Shown: piece by piece, positions 1 through 9,660 of the stretch
Layout: each line of letters opens with the position of its first letter
Position numbering within the stretch: the first letter of the stretch is position 1
Source of the DNA: Amaranthus tricolor
Taxonomy: Eukaryota; Streptophyta; Magnoliopsida; Caryophyllales; Amaranthaceae
Reading direction: 5' to 3'
Assembly: GCF_026212465.1 (NCBI RefSeq)
Contig: NC_080053.1
Span: 9,284,815 to 9,348,814, forward strand
DNA length: 64,000 nucleotides
The notes under the pieces: model-generated
The model's database searches: none
What the model was told of the DNA's origin: nothing
The model's input: only the letters and a program-made list of their open reading frames with translations
Made by a program: the position numbers and the translations under genes

Positions 1-254
1 CTCTTGATTTCCAAGTGTTGCGCGGATTTCTCAAATATTTTGTCGCTTTTTTGTTGCGAGTTCACCTGGCTTTTAAAGCCGGCGGACTCTTTTGTGAATC
101 GGACAATACCGGGAGGGTGAAAAACGGTATTTGGGAAGGAGAAGGCTCGAAATAGGGGTCTCGGCTGCGAATTTACGAGCTTTGGAATGCTCTGGTTTTT
201 TTTTTTTTTTTGGGCGGCATTGCGCATGTAAACAAATTGCTACGGTGAATGAAC
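1..254 (+). repeat. Partial spacer of the unit left of copy 1
   Basis: This is the last part of a standard spacer, beginning inside the CTCTTGATTTCCAAGTG block. Site a is A, site b is T (TATTTGGG near 130-138) and tract 2 is T16 (196-211). It shows that the array continues beyond the left edge. Confidence 0.95.
212..254 (+). promoter_or_regulatory. Upstream promoter region of a 5S gene (representative, copy 1)
   Basis: These 43 bp lie between tract 2 and the 5S start; in my reading the only change in any unit is one C to T at 10967. Plant 5S genes use upstream elements near -28 (TATA-like), -12 (GC) and -1 (C) in addition to the internal promoter. Here C254 is at -1. The stretch CATGTAAACAAATT (225-238, -30 to -17) is the only A/T-rich candidate for the -28 element and is not a canonical TATA. 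A GC lies at -16/-15, while -12/-11 reads CG. Assignment of these sub-elements is inference by position. Confidence 0.6.
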
Positions 255-303
255 GGGTGCGATCATACCAGCACTAATGCACCGGATCCCATCAGAACTC
301 CGC

Positions 304-318
304 AGTTAAGCGTGCTTG
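304..318 (+). promoter_or_regulatory. 5S internal promoter box A (representative, copy 1)
   Basis: AGTTAAGCGTGCTTG at gene positions 50-64 matches the plant 5S box A. It is part of the internal control region bound by TFIIIA/TFIIIC and also belongs to the mature RNA. It recurs at the same place in all copies; copies 84, 87 and 93 carry T to G at gene position 53. Confidence 0.9.
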
Positions 319-320
319 GG

Positions 321-326
321 CGAGAG
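321..326 (+). promoter_or_regulatory. 5S internal promoter intermediate element (representative, copy 1)
   Basis: CGAGAG at gene positions 67-72 lies between box A and box C, where the intermediate element of plant 5S genes is placed. It is unchanged in all copies that I read. Confidence 0.8.
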
Positions 327-333
327 TAGTACT

Positions 334-351
334 AGGATGGGTGACCTCCTG
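334..351 (+). promoter_or_regulatory. 5S internal promoter box C (representative, copy 1)
   Basis: AGGATGGGTGACCTCCTG at gene positions 80-97 is the box C of the internal control region, the main TFIIIA contact. I saw no substitution in it in any of the 95 copies. Confidence 0.9.
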
Positions 352-373
352 GGAAGTCCTCGTGTTGCACCCC

Positions 374-378
374 TTTTT
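374..378 (+). terminator. RNA polymerase III terminator T5 (representative, copy 1)
   Basis: Five T residues follow the last C of the gene directly and are flanked by C on both sides, as expected for a Pol III terminator. It is present after every copy. After CCCTCC comes the longer tract 1, which would act as a back-up stop about 11 nt downstream. Confidence 0.9.
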
Positions 379-384
379 CCCTCC

Positions 385-395
385 TTTTTTTTTTT
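385..395 (+). repeat. Tract 1, poly-T downstream of the gene (representative, copy 1)
   Basis: A T11 run follows CCCTCC and is followed by AATTTTTC. Its length varies between units: T11 in most, T10 in copies 23, 24, 31, 34, 35, 44, 45, 48-51, 61, 67, 68, 73, 75, 76, 78 and 79, T12 in copies 21 and 66, T9 in copy 74, and form v in eight copies near the right end. Confidence 0.9.
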
Positions 396-479
396 AATTT
401 TTCTTATCTGTTTCCGCTGCACTTGAGCAGAAGGCATTTCAGTGGTTATCGTAGTATACTCCATGGAAGTAATTTTATT

Positions 480-491
480 TATAAAAATATA
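480..491 (+). other. AT-rich TATA-like core in the spacer (representative)
   Basis: TATAAAAATATA stands in an AT-rich island just before the GC-rich block of every spacer. It lies about 435 bp upstream of the next gene, so it cannot be the -28 element of the 5S promoter. It could be a chance AT-rich sequence, an easily melted site, or a cryptic promoter for spacer transcripts; the sequence does not decide. Confidence 0.4.
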
Positions 492-501
492 ACTCGCAAC
501 C

Positions 502-526
502 GGGTCCCGACCTCGAATTTACGGGC
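502..526 (+). repeat. Spacer sub-repeat, left member (25 bp)
   Basis: This segment (GGGTCCCG...CGAATTTACGGGC) aligns without gaps to 828-852 of the same spacer with 20 of 25 identical bases, including CGAATTTACG unchanged. It suggests an old internal duplication in the spacer. Part of it, CCGGGTCCCG (500-509), occurs a third time at 625-634. Confidence 0.65.
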
Positions 527-539
527 ACTCGAAAGATAG

Positions 540-557
540 GACCCGTCGAGGCGGGTC
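540..557 (+). repeat. Inverted repeat GACCCG/CGGGTC in the spacer (representative)
   Basis: Six-base arms GACCCG (540-545) and CGGGTC (552-557) enclose the loop TCGAGG. It is present unchanged in every unit read. No function is evident; it could form a small DNA or RNA hairpin. Confidence 0.6.
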
Positions 558-827
558 GATGCGCATACGAACGAATTGTCCGAAAGAGGCGTGCGTCGGT
601 GCGTTCGTGTAAGCGGAAATTGCACCGGGTCCCGTCGGAAGTCCCCGCGGAAGCGCGCCCGGCATGGATGGCCTCTTGATTTCCAAGTGTTGCGCGGATT
701 TCTCAAATATTTTGTCGCTTTTTTGTTGCGAGTTCACCTGGCTTTTAAAGCCGGCGGACTCTTTTGTGAATCGGACAATACCGGGAGGGTGAAAAACGGT
801 ATTTGGGAAGGAGAAGGCTCGAAATAG

Positions 828-852
828 GGGTCTCGGCTGCGAATTTACGAGC
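828..852 (+). repeat. Spacer sub-repeat, right member (25 bp)
   Basis: GGGTCTCG...CGAATTTACGAGC is the second, diverged member of the pair whose left member is at 502-526. It lies about 15 bp before tract 2. Copy 35's spacer has a private C to A here at 23676. Confidence 0.65.
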
Positions 853-925
853 TTTGGAATGCTCTGGTTTTTTTTTTTTTTTGGGCGGCATTGCGCATGT
901 AAACAAATTGCTACGGTGAATGAAC

Positions 926-1044
926 GGGTGCGATCATACCAGCACTAATGCACCGGATCCCATCAGAACTCCGCAGTTAAGCGTGCTTGGGCGAGAGTAG
1001 TACTAGGATGGGTGACCTCCTGGGAAGTCCTCGTGTTGCACCCC
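926..1044 (+). rRNA. 5S rRNA, copy 2
   Basis: Consensus gene. Spacer after it: tract 1 T11, site a A, site b T, tract 2 T16; next copy 672 bp on. Confidence 0.98.
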
Positions 1045-1597
1045 TTTTTCCCTCCTTTTTTTTTTTAATTTTTCTTATCTGTTTCCGCTGCACTTGAGCA
1101 GAAGGCATTTCAGTGGTTATCGTAGTATACTCCATGGAAGTAATTTTATTTATAAAAATATAACTCGCAACCGGGTCCCGACCTCGAATTTACGGGCACT
1201 CGAAAGATAGGACCCGTCGAGGCGGGTCGATGCGCATACGAACGAATTGTCCGAAAGAGGCGTGCGTCGGTGCGTTCGTGTAAGCGGAAATTGCACCGGG
1301 TCCCGTCGGAAGTCCCCGCGGAAGCGCGCCCGGCATGGATGGCCTCTTGATTTCCAAGTGTTGCGCGGATTTCTCAAATATTTTGTCGCTTTTTTGTTGC
1401 GAGTTCACCTGGCTTTTAAAGCCGGCGGACTCTTTTGTGAATCGGACAATACCGGGAGGGTGAAAAACGGTATTTGGGAAGGAGAAGGCTCGAAATAGGG
1501 GTCTCGGCTGCGAATTTACGAGCTTTGGAATGCTCTGGTTTTTTTTTTTTTTTTGGGCGGCATTGCGCATGTAAACAAATTGCTACGGTGAATGAAC

Positions 1598-1716
1598 GGG
1601 TGCGATCATACCAGCACTAATGCACCGGATCCCATCAGAACTCCGCAGTTAAGCGTGCTTGGGCGAGAGTAGTACTAGGATGGGTGACCTCCTGGGAAGT
1701 CCTCGTGTTGCACCCC
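1598..1716 (+). rRNA. 5S rRNA, copy 3
   Basis: Consensus gene. Spacer: tract 1 T11, a = A, b = T, tract 2 T16; next copy 672 bp on. Confidence 0.98.
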
Positions 1717-2269
1717 TTTTTCCCTCCTTTTTTTTTTTAATTTTTCTTATCTGTTTCCGCTGCACTTGAGCAGAAGGCATTTCAGTGGTTATCGTAGTAT
1801 ACTCCATGGAAGTAATTTTATTTATAAAAATATAACTCGCAACCGGGTCCCGACCTCGAATTTACGGGCACTCGAAAGATAGGACCCGTCGAGGCGGGTC
1901 GATGCGCATACGAACGAATTGTCCGAAAGAGGCGTGCGTCGGTGCGTTCGTGTAAGCGGAAATTGCACCGGGTCCCGTCGGAAGTCCCCGCGGAAGCGCG
2001 CCCGGCATGGATGGCCTCTTGATTTCCAAGTGTTGCGCGGATTTCTCAAATATTTTGTCGCTTTTTTGTTGCGAGTTCACCTGGCTTTTAAAGCCGGCGG
2101 ACTCTTTTGTGAATCGGACAATACCGGGAGGGTGAAAAACGGTATTTGGGAAGGAGAAGGCTCGAAATAGGGGTCTCGGCTGCGAATTTACGAGCTTTGG
2201 AATGCTCTGGTTTTTTTTTTTTTTTTGGGCGGCATTGCGCATGTAAACAAATTGCTACGGTGAATGAAC

Positions 2270-2388
2270 GGGTGCGATCATACCAGCACTAATGCACCGG
2301 ATCCCATCAGAACTCCGCAGTTAAGCGTGCTTGGGCGAGAGTAGTACTAGGATGGGTGACCTCCTGGGAAGTCCTCGTGTTGCACCCC
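2270..2388 (+). rRNA. 5S rRNA, copy 4
   Basis: Consensus gene. Spacer: tract 1 T11, a = A, b = T, tract 2 T16; next copy 672 bp on. Confidence 0.98.
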
Positions 2389-2941
2389 TTTTTCCCTCCT
2401 TTTTTTTTTTAATTTTTCTTATCTGTTTCCGCTGCACTTGAGCAGAAGGCATTTCAGTGGTTATCGTAGTATACTCCATGGAAGTAATTTTATTTATAAA
2501 AATATAACTCGCAACCGGGTCCCGACCTCGAATTTACGGGCACTCGAAAGATAGGACCCGTCGAGGCGGGTCGATGCGCATACGAACGAATTGTCCGAAA
2601 GAGGCGTGCGTCGGTGCGTTCGTGTAAGCGGAAATTGCACCGGGTCCCGTCGGAAGTCCCCGCGGAAGCGCGCCCGGCATGGATGGCCTCTTGATTTCCA
2701 AGTGTTGCGCGGATTTCTCAAATATTTTGTCGCTTTTTTGTTGCGAGTTCACCTGGCTTTTAAAGCCGGCGGACTCTTTTGTGAATCGGACAATACCGGG
2801 AGGGTGAAAAACGGTATTTGGGAAGGAGAAGGCTCGAAATAGGGGTCTCGGCTGCGAATTTACGAGCTTTGGAATGCTCTGGTTTTTTTTTTTTTTTTGG
2901 GCGGCATTGCGCATGTAAACAAATTGCTACGGTGAATGAAC

Positions 2942-3060
2942 GGGTGCGATCATACCAGCACTAATGCACCGGATCCCATCAGAACTCCGCAGTTAAGCGT
3001 GCTTGGGCGAGAGTAGTACTAGGATGGGTGACCTCCTGGGAAGTCCTCGTGTTGCACCCC
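2942..3060 (+). rRNA. 5S rRNA, copy 5
   Basis: Consensus gene. Spacer: tract 1 T11, a = A, b = T, tract 2 T15; next copy 671 bp on. Confidence 0.98.
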
Positions 3061-3612
3061 TTTTTCCCTCCTTTTTTTTTTTAATTTTTCTTATCTGTTT
3101 CCGCTGCACTTGAGCAGAAGGCATTTCAGTGGTTATCGTAGTATACTCCATGGAAGTAATTTTATTTATAAAAATATAACTCGCAACCGGGTCCCGACCT
3201 CGAATTTACGGGCACTCGAAAGATAGGACCCGTCGAGGCGGGTCGATGCGCATACGAACGAATTGTCCGAAAGAGGCGTGCGTCGGTGCGTTCGTGTAAG
3301 CGGAAATTGCACCGGGTCCCGTCGGAAGTCCCCGCGGAAGCGCGCCCGGCATGGATGGCCTCTTGATTTCCAAGTGTTGCGCGGATTTCTCAAATATTTT
3401 GTCGCTTTTTTGTTGCGAGTTCACCTGGCTTTTAAAGCCGGCGGACTCTTTTGTGAATCGGACAATACCGGGAGGGTGAAAAACGGTATTTGGGAAGGAG
3501 AAGGCTCGAAATAGGGGTCTCGGCTGCGAATTTACGAGCTTTGGAATGCTCTGGTTTTTTTTTTTTTTTGGGCGGCATTGCGCATGTAAACAAATTGCTA
3601 CGGTGAATGAAC

Positions 3613-3731
3613 GGGTGCGATCATACCAGCACTAATGCACCGGATCCCATCAGAACTCCGCAGTTAAGCGTGCTTGGGCGAGAGTAGTACTAGGATGGGT
3701 GACCTCCTGGGAAGTCCTCGTGTTGCACCCC
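3613..3731 (+). rRNA. 5S rRNA, copy 6
   Basis: Consensus gene. Spacer: tract 1 T11, a = A, b = T, tract 2 T16; next copy 672 bp on. Confidence 0.98.
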
Positions 3732-4284
3732 TTTTTCCCTCCTTTTTTTTTTTAATTTTTCTTATCTGTTTCCGCTGCACTTGAGCAGAAGGCATTTCAG
3801 TGGTTATCGTAGTATACTCCATGGAAGTAATTTTATTTATAAAAATATAACTCGCAACCGGGTCCCGACCTCGAATTTACGGGCACTCGAAAGATAGGAC
3901 CCGTCGAGGCGGGTCGATGCGCATACGAACGAATTGTCCGAAAGAGGCGTGCGTCGGTGCGTTCGTGTAAGCGGAAATTGCACCGGGTCCCGTCGGAAGT
4001 CCCCGCGGAAGCGCGCCCGGCATGGATGGCCTCTTGATTTCCAAGTGTTGCGCGGATTTCTCAAATATTTTGTCGCTTTTTTGTTGCGAGTTCACCTGGC
4101 TTTTAAAGCCGGCGGACTCTTTTGTGAATCGGACAATACCGGGAGGGTGAAAAACGGTATTTGGGAAGGAGAAGGCTCGAAATAGGGGTCTCGGCTGCGA
4201 ATTTACGAGCTTTGGAATGCTCTGGTTTTTTTTTTTTTTTTGGGCGGCATTGCGCATGTAAACAAATTGCTACGGTGAATGAAC

Positions 4285-4403
4285 GGGTGCGATCATACCA
4301 GCACTAATGCACCGGATCCCATCAGAACTCCGCAGTTAAGCGTGCTTGGGCGAGAGTAGTACTAGGATGGGTGACCTCCTGGGAAGTCCTCGTGTTGCAC
4401 CCC
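4285..4403 (+). rRNA. 5S rRNA, copy 7
   Basis: Consensus gene. Spacer: tract 1 T11, a = A, b = T, tract 2 T16; next copy 672 bp on. Confidence 0.98.
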
Positions 4404-4956
4404 TTTTTCCCTCCTTTTTTTTTTTAATTTTTCTTATCTGTTTCCGCTGCACTTGAGCAGAAGGCATTTCAGTGGTTATCGTAGTATACTCCATGGAAGT
4501 AATTTTATTTATAAAAATATAACTCGCAACCGGGTCCCGACCTCGAATTTACGGGCACTCGAAAGATAGGACCCGTCGAGGCGGGTCGATGCGCATACGA
4601 ACGAATTGTCCGAAAGAGGCGTGCGTCGGTGCGTTCGTGTAAGCGGAAATTGCACCGGGTCCCGTCGGAAGTCCCCGCGGAAGCGCGCCCGGCATGGATG
4701 GCCTCTTGATTTCCAAGTGTTGCGCGGATTTCTCAAATATTTTGTCGCTTTTTTGTTGCGAGTTCACCTGGCTTTTAAAGCCGGCGGACTCTTTTGTGAA
4801 TCGGACAATACCGGGAGGGTGAAAAACGGTATTTGGGAAGGAGAAGGCTCGAAATAGGGGTCTCGGCTGCGAATTTACGAGCTTTGGAATGCTCTGGTTT
4901 TTTTTTTTTTTTTGGGCGGCATTGCGCATGTAAACAAATTGCTACGGTGAATGAAC

Positions 4957-5075
4957 GGGTGCGATCATACCAGCACTAATGCACCGGATCCCATCAGAAC
5001 TCCGCAGTTAAGCGTGCTTGGGCGAGAGTAGTACTAGGATGGGTGACCTCCTGGGAAGTCCTCGTGTTGCACCCC
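4957..5075 (+). rRNA. 5S rRNA, copy 8
   Basis: Consensus gene. Spacer: tract 1 T11, a = A, b = T, tract 2 T16; next copy 672 bp on. Confidence 0.98.
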
Positions 5076-5628
5076 TTTTTCCCTCCTTTTTTTTTTTAAT
5101 TTTTCTTATCTGTTTCCGCTGCACTTGAGCAGAAGGCATTTCAGTGGTTATCGTAGTATACTCCATGGAAGTAATTTTATTTATAAAAATATAACTCGCA
5201 ACCGGGTCCCGACCTCGAATTTACGGGCACTCGAAAGATAGGACCCGTCGAGGCGGGTCGATGCGCATACGAACGAATTGTCCGAAAGAGGCGTGCGTCG
5301 GTGCGTTCGTGTAAGCGGAAATTGCACCGGGTCCCGTCGGAAGTCCCCGCGGAAGCGCGCCCGGCATGGATGGCCTCTTGATTTCCAAGTGTTGCGCGGA
5401 TTTCTCAAATATTTTGTCGCTTTTTTGTTGCGAGTTCACCTGGCTTTTAAAGCCGGCGGACTCTTTTGTGAATCGGACAATACCGGGAGGGTGAAAAACG
5501 GTATTTGGGAAGGAGAAGGCTCGAAATAGGGGTCTCGGCTGCGAATTTACGAGCTTTGGAATGCTCTGGTTTTTTTTTTTTTTTTGGGCGGCATTGCGCA
5601 TGTAAACAAATTGCTACGGTGAATGAAC

Positions 5629-5747
5629 GGGTGCGATCATACCAGCACTAATGCACCGGATCCCATCAGAACTCCGCAGTTAAGCGTGCTTGGGCGAGAG
5701 TAGTACTAGGATGGGTGACCTCCTGGGAAGTCCTCGTGTTGCACCCC
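5629..5747 (+). rRNA. 5S rRNA, copy 9
   Basis: Consensus gene. Spacer: tract 1 T11, a = A, b = T, tract 2 T16; next copy 672 bp on. Confidence 0.98.
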
Positions 5748-6300
5748 TTTTTCCCTCCTTTTTTTTTTTAATTTTTCTTATCTGTTTCCGCTGCACTTGA
5801 GCAGAAGGCATTTCAGTGGTTATCGTAGTATACTCCATGGAAGTAATTTTATTTATAAAAATATAACTCGCAACCGGGTCCCGACCTCGAATTTACGGGC
5901 ACTCGAAAGATAGGACCCGTCGAGGCGGGTCGATGCGCATACGAACGAATTGTCCGAAAGAGGCGTGCGTCGGTGCGTTCGTGTAAGCGGAAATTGCACC
6001 GGGTCCCGTCGGAAGTCCCCGCGGAAGCGCGCCCGGCATGGATGGCCTCTTGATTTCCAAGTGTTGCGCGGATTTCTCAAATATTTTGTCGCTTTTTTGT
6101 TGCGAGTTCACCTGGCTTTTAAAGCCGGCGGACTCTTTTGTGAATCGGACAATACCGGGAGGGTGAAAAACGGTATTTGGGAAGGAGAAGGCTCGAAATA
6201 GGGGTCTCGGCTGCGAATTTACGAGCTTTGGAATGCTCTGGTTTTTTTTTTTTTTTTGGGCGGCATTGCGCATGTAAACAAATTGCTACGGTGAATGAAC

Positions 6301-6419
6301 GGGTGCGATCATACCAGCACTAATGCACCGGATCCCATCAGAACTCCGCAGTTAAGCGTGCTTGGGCGAGAGTAGTACTAGGATGGGTGACCTCCTGGGA
6401 AGTCCTCGTGTTGCACCCC
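6301..6419 (+). rRNA. 5S rRNA, copy 10
   Basis: Consensus gene. Spacer: tract 1 T11, a = A, b = T, tract 2 T17; next copy 673 bp on. Confidence 0.98.
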
Positions 6420-6973
6420 TTTTTCCCTCCTTTTTTTTTTTAATTTTTCTTATCTGTTTCCGCTGCACTTGAGCAGAAGGCATTTCAGTGGTTATCGTAG
6501 TATACTCCATGGAAGTAATTTTATTTATAAAAATATAACTCGCAACCGGGTCCCGACCTCGAATTTACGGGCACTCGAAAGATAGGACCCGTCGAGGCGG
6601 GTCGATGCGCATACGAACGAATTGTCCGAAAGAGGCGTGCGTCGGTGCGTTCGTGTAAGCGGAAATTGCACCGGGTCCCGTCGGAAGTCCCCGCGGAAGC
6701 GCGCCCGGCATGGATGGCCTCTTGATTTCCAAGTGTTGCGCGGATTTCTCAAATATTTTGTCGCTTTTTTGTTGCGAGTTCACCTGGCTTTTAAAGCCGG
6801 CGGACTCTTTTGTGAATCGGACAATACCGGGAGGGTGAAAAACGGTATTTGGGAAGGAGAAGGCTCGAAATAGGGGTCTCGGCTGCGAATTTACGAGCTT
6901 TGGAATGCTCTGGTTTTTTTTTTTTTTTTTGGGCGGCATTGCGCATGTAAACAAATTGCTACGGTGAATGAAC

Positions 6974-7092
6974 GGGTGCGATCATACCAGCACTAATGCA
7001 CCGGATCCCATTAGAACTCCGCAGTTAAGCGTGCTTGGGCGAGAGTAGTACTAGGATGGGTGACCTCCTGGGAAGTCCTCGTGTTGCACCCC
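6974..7092 (+). rRNA. 5S rRNA, copy 11, variant C39T
   Basis: This copy differs from the consensus by C to T at gene position 39 (base 7012; CCCATTAGAAC instead of CCCATCAGAAC). The base lies in loop C at the tip of helix III, a ribosomal protein contact region in eukaryotic 5S, and outside box A, the intermediate element and box C. It should therefore be transcribed, giving a variant 5S rRNA, unless the locus is silenced. The changed C stands in a CAG (CHG) context, so methyl-C deamination is a possible cause. Spacer: tract 1 T11, a = A, b = T, tract 2 T16; next copy 672 bp on. Confidence 0.97.
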
Positions 7093-7645
7093 TTTTTCCC
7101 TCCTTTTTTTTTTTAATTTTTCTTATCTGTTTCCGCTGCACTTGAGCAGAAGGCATTTCAGTGGTTATCGTAGTATACTCCATGGAAGTAATTTTATTTA
7201 TAAAAATATAACTCGCAACCGGGTCCCGACCTCGAATTTACGGGCACTCGAAAGATAGGACCCGTCGAGGCGGGTCGATGCGCATACGAACGAATTGTCC
7301 GAAAGAGGCGTGCGTCGGTGCGTTCGTGTAAGCGGAAATTGCACCGGGTCCCGTCGGAAGTCCCCGCGGAAGCGCGCCCGGCATGGATGGCCTCTTGATT
7401 TCCAAGTGTTGCGCGGATTTCTCAAATATTTTGTCGCTTTTTTGTTGCGAGTTCACCTGGCTTTTAAAGCCGGCGGACTCTTTTGTGAATCGGACAATAC
7501 CGGGAGGGTGAAAAACGGTATTTGGGAAGGAGAAGGCTCGAAATAGGGGTCTCGGCTGCGAATTTACGAGCTTTGGAATGCTCTGGTTTTTTTTTTTTTT
7601 TTGGGCGGCATTGCGCATGTAAACAAATTGCTACGGTGAATGAAC

Positions 7646-7764
7646 GGGTGCGATCATACCAGCACTAATGCACCGGATCCCATCAGAACTCCGCAGTTAA
7701 GCGTGCTTGGGCGAGAGTAGTACTAGGATGGGTGACCTCCTGGGAAGTCCTCGTGTTGCACCCC
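7646..7764 (+). rRNA. 5S rRNA, copy 12
   Basis: Consensus gene. Spacer: tract 1 T11, a = A, b = T, tract 2 T16; next copy 672 bp on. Confidence 0.98.
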
Positions 7765-8317
7765 TTTTTCCCTCCTTTTTTTTTTTAATTTTTCTTATCT
7801 GTTTCCGCTGCACTTGAGCAGAAGGCATTTCAGTGGTTATCGTAGTATACTCCATGGAAGTAATTTTATTTATAAAAATATAACTCGCAACCGGGTCCCG
7901 ACCTCGAATTTACGGGCACTCGAAAGATAGGACCCGTCGAGGCGGGTCGATGCGCATACGAACGAATTGTCCGAAAGAGGCGTGCGTCGGTGCGTTCGTG
8001 TAAGCGGAAATTGCACCGGGTCCCGTCGGAAGTCCCCGCGGAAGCGCGCCCGGCATGGATGGCCTCTTGATTTCCAAGTGTTGCGCGGATTTCTCAAATA
8101 TTTTGTCGCTTTTTTGTTGCGAGTTCACCTGGCTTTTAAAGCCGGCGGACTCTTTTGTGAATCGGACAATACCGGGAGGGTGAAAAACGGTATTTGGGAA
8201 GGAGAAGGCTCGAAATAGGGGTCTCGGCTGCGAATTTACGAGCTTTGGAATGCTCTGGTTTTTTTTTTTTTTTTGGGCGGCATTGCGCATGTAAACAAAT
8301 TGCTACGGTGAATGAAC

Positions 8318-8436
8318 GGGTGCGATCATACCAGCACTAATGCACCGGATCCCATCAGAACTCCGCAGTTAAGCGTGCTTGGGCGAGAGTAGTACTAGGA
8401 TGGGTGACCTCCTGGGAAGTCCTCGTGTTGCACCCC
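8318..8436 (+). rRNA. 5S rRNA, copy 13
   Basis: Consensus gene. Spacer: tract 1 T11, a = A, b = T, tract 2 T15; next copy 671 bp on. Confidence 0.98.
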
Positions 8437-8988
8437 TTTTTCCCTCCTTTTTTTTTTTAATTTTTCTTATCTGTTTCCGCTGCACTTGAGCAGAAGGCAT
8501 TTCAGTGGTTATCGTAGTATACTCCATGGAAGTAATTTTATTTATAAAAATATAACTCGCAACCGGGTCCCGACCTCGAATTTACGGGCACTCGAAAGAT
8601 AGGACCCGTCGAGGCGGGTCGATGCGCATACGAACGAATTGTCCGAAAGAGGCGTGCGTCGGTGCGTTCGTGTAAGCGGAAATTGCACCGGGTCCCGTCG
8701 GAAGTCCCCGCGGAAGCGCGCCCGGCATGGATGGCCTCTTGATTTCCAAGTGTTGCGCGGATTTCTCAAATATTTTGTCGCTTTTTTGTTGCGAGTTCAC
8801 CTGGCTTTTAAAGCCGGCGGACTCTTTTGTGAATCGGACAATACCGGGAGGGTGAAAAACGGTATTTGGGAAGGAGAAGGCTCGAAATAGGGGTCTCGGC
8901 TGCGAATTTACGAGCTTTGGAATGCTCTGGTTTTTTTTTTTTTTTGGGCGGCATTGCGCATGTAAACAAATTGCTACGGTGAATGAAC

Positions 8989-9107
8989 GGGTGCGATCAT
9001 ACCAGCACTAATGCACCGGATCCCATCAGAACTCCGCAGTTAAGCGTGCTTGGGCGAGAGTAGTACTAGGATGGGTGACCTCCTGGGAAGTCCTCGTGTT
9101 GCACCCC
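8989..9107 (+). rRNA. 5S rRNA, copy 14
   Basis: Consensus gene. Spacer: tract 1 T11, a = A, b = T, tract 2 T16; next copy 672 bp on. Confidence 0.98.
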
Positions 9108-9660
9108 TTTTTCCCTCCTTTTTTTTTTTAATTTTTCTTATCTGTTTCCGCTGCACTTGAGCAGAAGGCATTTCAGTGGTTATCGTAGTATACTCCATGG
9201 AAGTAATTTTATTTATAAAAATATAACTCGCAACCGGGTCCCGACCTCGAATTTACGGGCACTCGAAAGATAGGACCCGTCGAGGCGGGTCGATGCGCAT
9301 ACGAACGAATTGTCCGAAAGAGGCGTGCGTCGGTGCGTTCGTGTAAGCGGAAATTGCACCGGGTCCCGTCGGAAGTCCCCGCGGAAGCGCGCCCGGCATG
9401 GATGGCCTCTTGATTTCCAAGTGTTGCGCGGATTTCTCAAATATTTTGTCGCTTTTTTGTTGCGAGTTCACCTGGCTTTTAAAGCCGGCGGACTCTTTTG
9501 TGAATCGGACAATACCGGGAGGGTGAAAAACGGTATTTGGGAAGGAGAAGGCTCGAAATAGGGGTCTCGGCTGCGAATTTACGAGCTTTGGAATGCTCTG
9601 GTTTTTTTTTTTTTTTTGGGCGGCATTGCGCATGTAAACAAATTGCTACGGTGAATGAAC

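Larger units (their letters stand above)
255..373 (+). rRNA. 5S rRNA, copy 1
   Basis: 5S rRNA is the small RNA of the large ribosomal subunit; it binds ribosomal proteins uL18/uL5 (L5/L11) and is made by RNA polymerase III from an internal promoter. The 119 nt match the angiosperm consensus. GGGTGC at the 5' end pairs with GCACCC at the 3' end (helix I). Positions 14-20 pair with 58-65 (helix II) and 28-32 with 45-51 (helix III), leaving loop C around 33-44. Box A, intermediate element and box C are intact and a T5 terminator follows. The end is set at the last C before the T run; the transcript may keep one or more U. Spacer after it: tract 1 T11, site a A, site b T, tract 2 T15; next copy 671 bp on. 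Confidence 0.98.
374..925 (+). repeat. 5S non-transcribed spacer (representative, after copy 1)
   Basis: This 552-bp spacer stands for all others. In order it holds the T5 terminator (374-378), CCCTCC, tract 1 (385-395), an AT-rich stretch with TATAAAAATATA (480-491), the first 25-bp sub-repeat (502-526), a hairpin (540-557), a GC- and CpG-rich block (about 555-680), site a (706), the near-palindrome GGCTTTTAAAGCC (740-752), site b (804), the second 25-bp sub-repeat (828-852), tract 2 (T15) and the upstream promoter region. Open frames of 65-130 codons overlap here on both strands, but they start at the spacer's TTG/GTG/ATG by chance, run through homopolymers and shift frame when a T tract changes length. 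I see no coding gene, transposon terminal repeats or RNA gene. Confidence 0.9.

Noticed and set aside
479..706. Open frame of 75 codons on the minus strand in every spacer
   Set aside because: It is the antisense of the same GC-rich block in another frame, with no domain; identity among copies only reflects array homogenisation.
740..752. GGCTTTTAAAGCC as a hairpin terminator
   Set aside because: It is a near-perfect palindrome with almost no loop, so it cannot fold well as a single hairpin, and it is over 360 bp past the gene end, where Pol III has already stopped at the T5.
576..827. Open frame of 83 codons on the plus strand in every spacer
   Set aside because: It begins at TTG, has an arginine-rich composition due to CpG-rich DNA and no similarity that I recognise. 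Its SNPs (sites a and b) change residues freely, with no sign of codon constraint.
770..830. Possible G-quadruplex in the G-rich part of the spacer
   Set aside because: G runs are too far apart (loops of about 15 and 18 nt) for a convincing quadruplex.
1190..1570. Open frame of 126-130 codons on the minus strand in most spacers
   Set aside because: Its start depends on the T tract (read as a lysine run), and the frame is lost when the tract is T15 or T18. It overlaps two other frames, has no recognisable domain and lies wholly in the spacer; repetition of the unit makes it look conserved.
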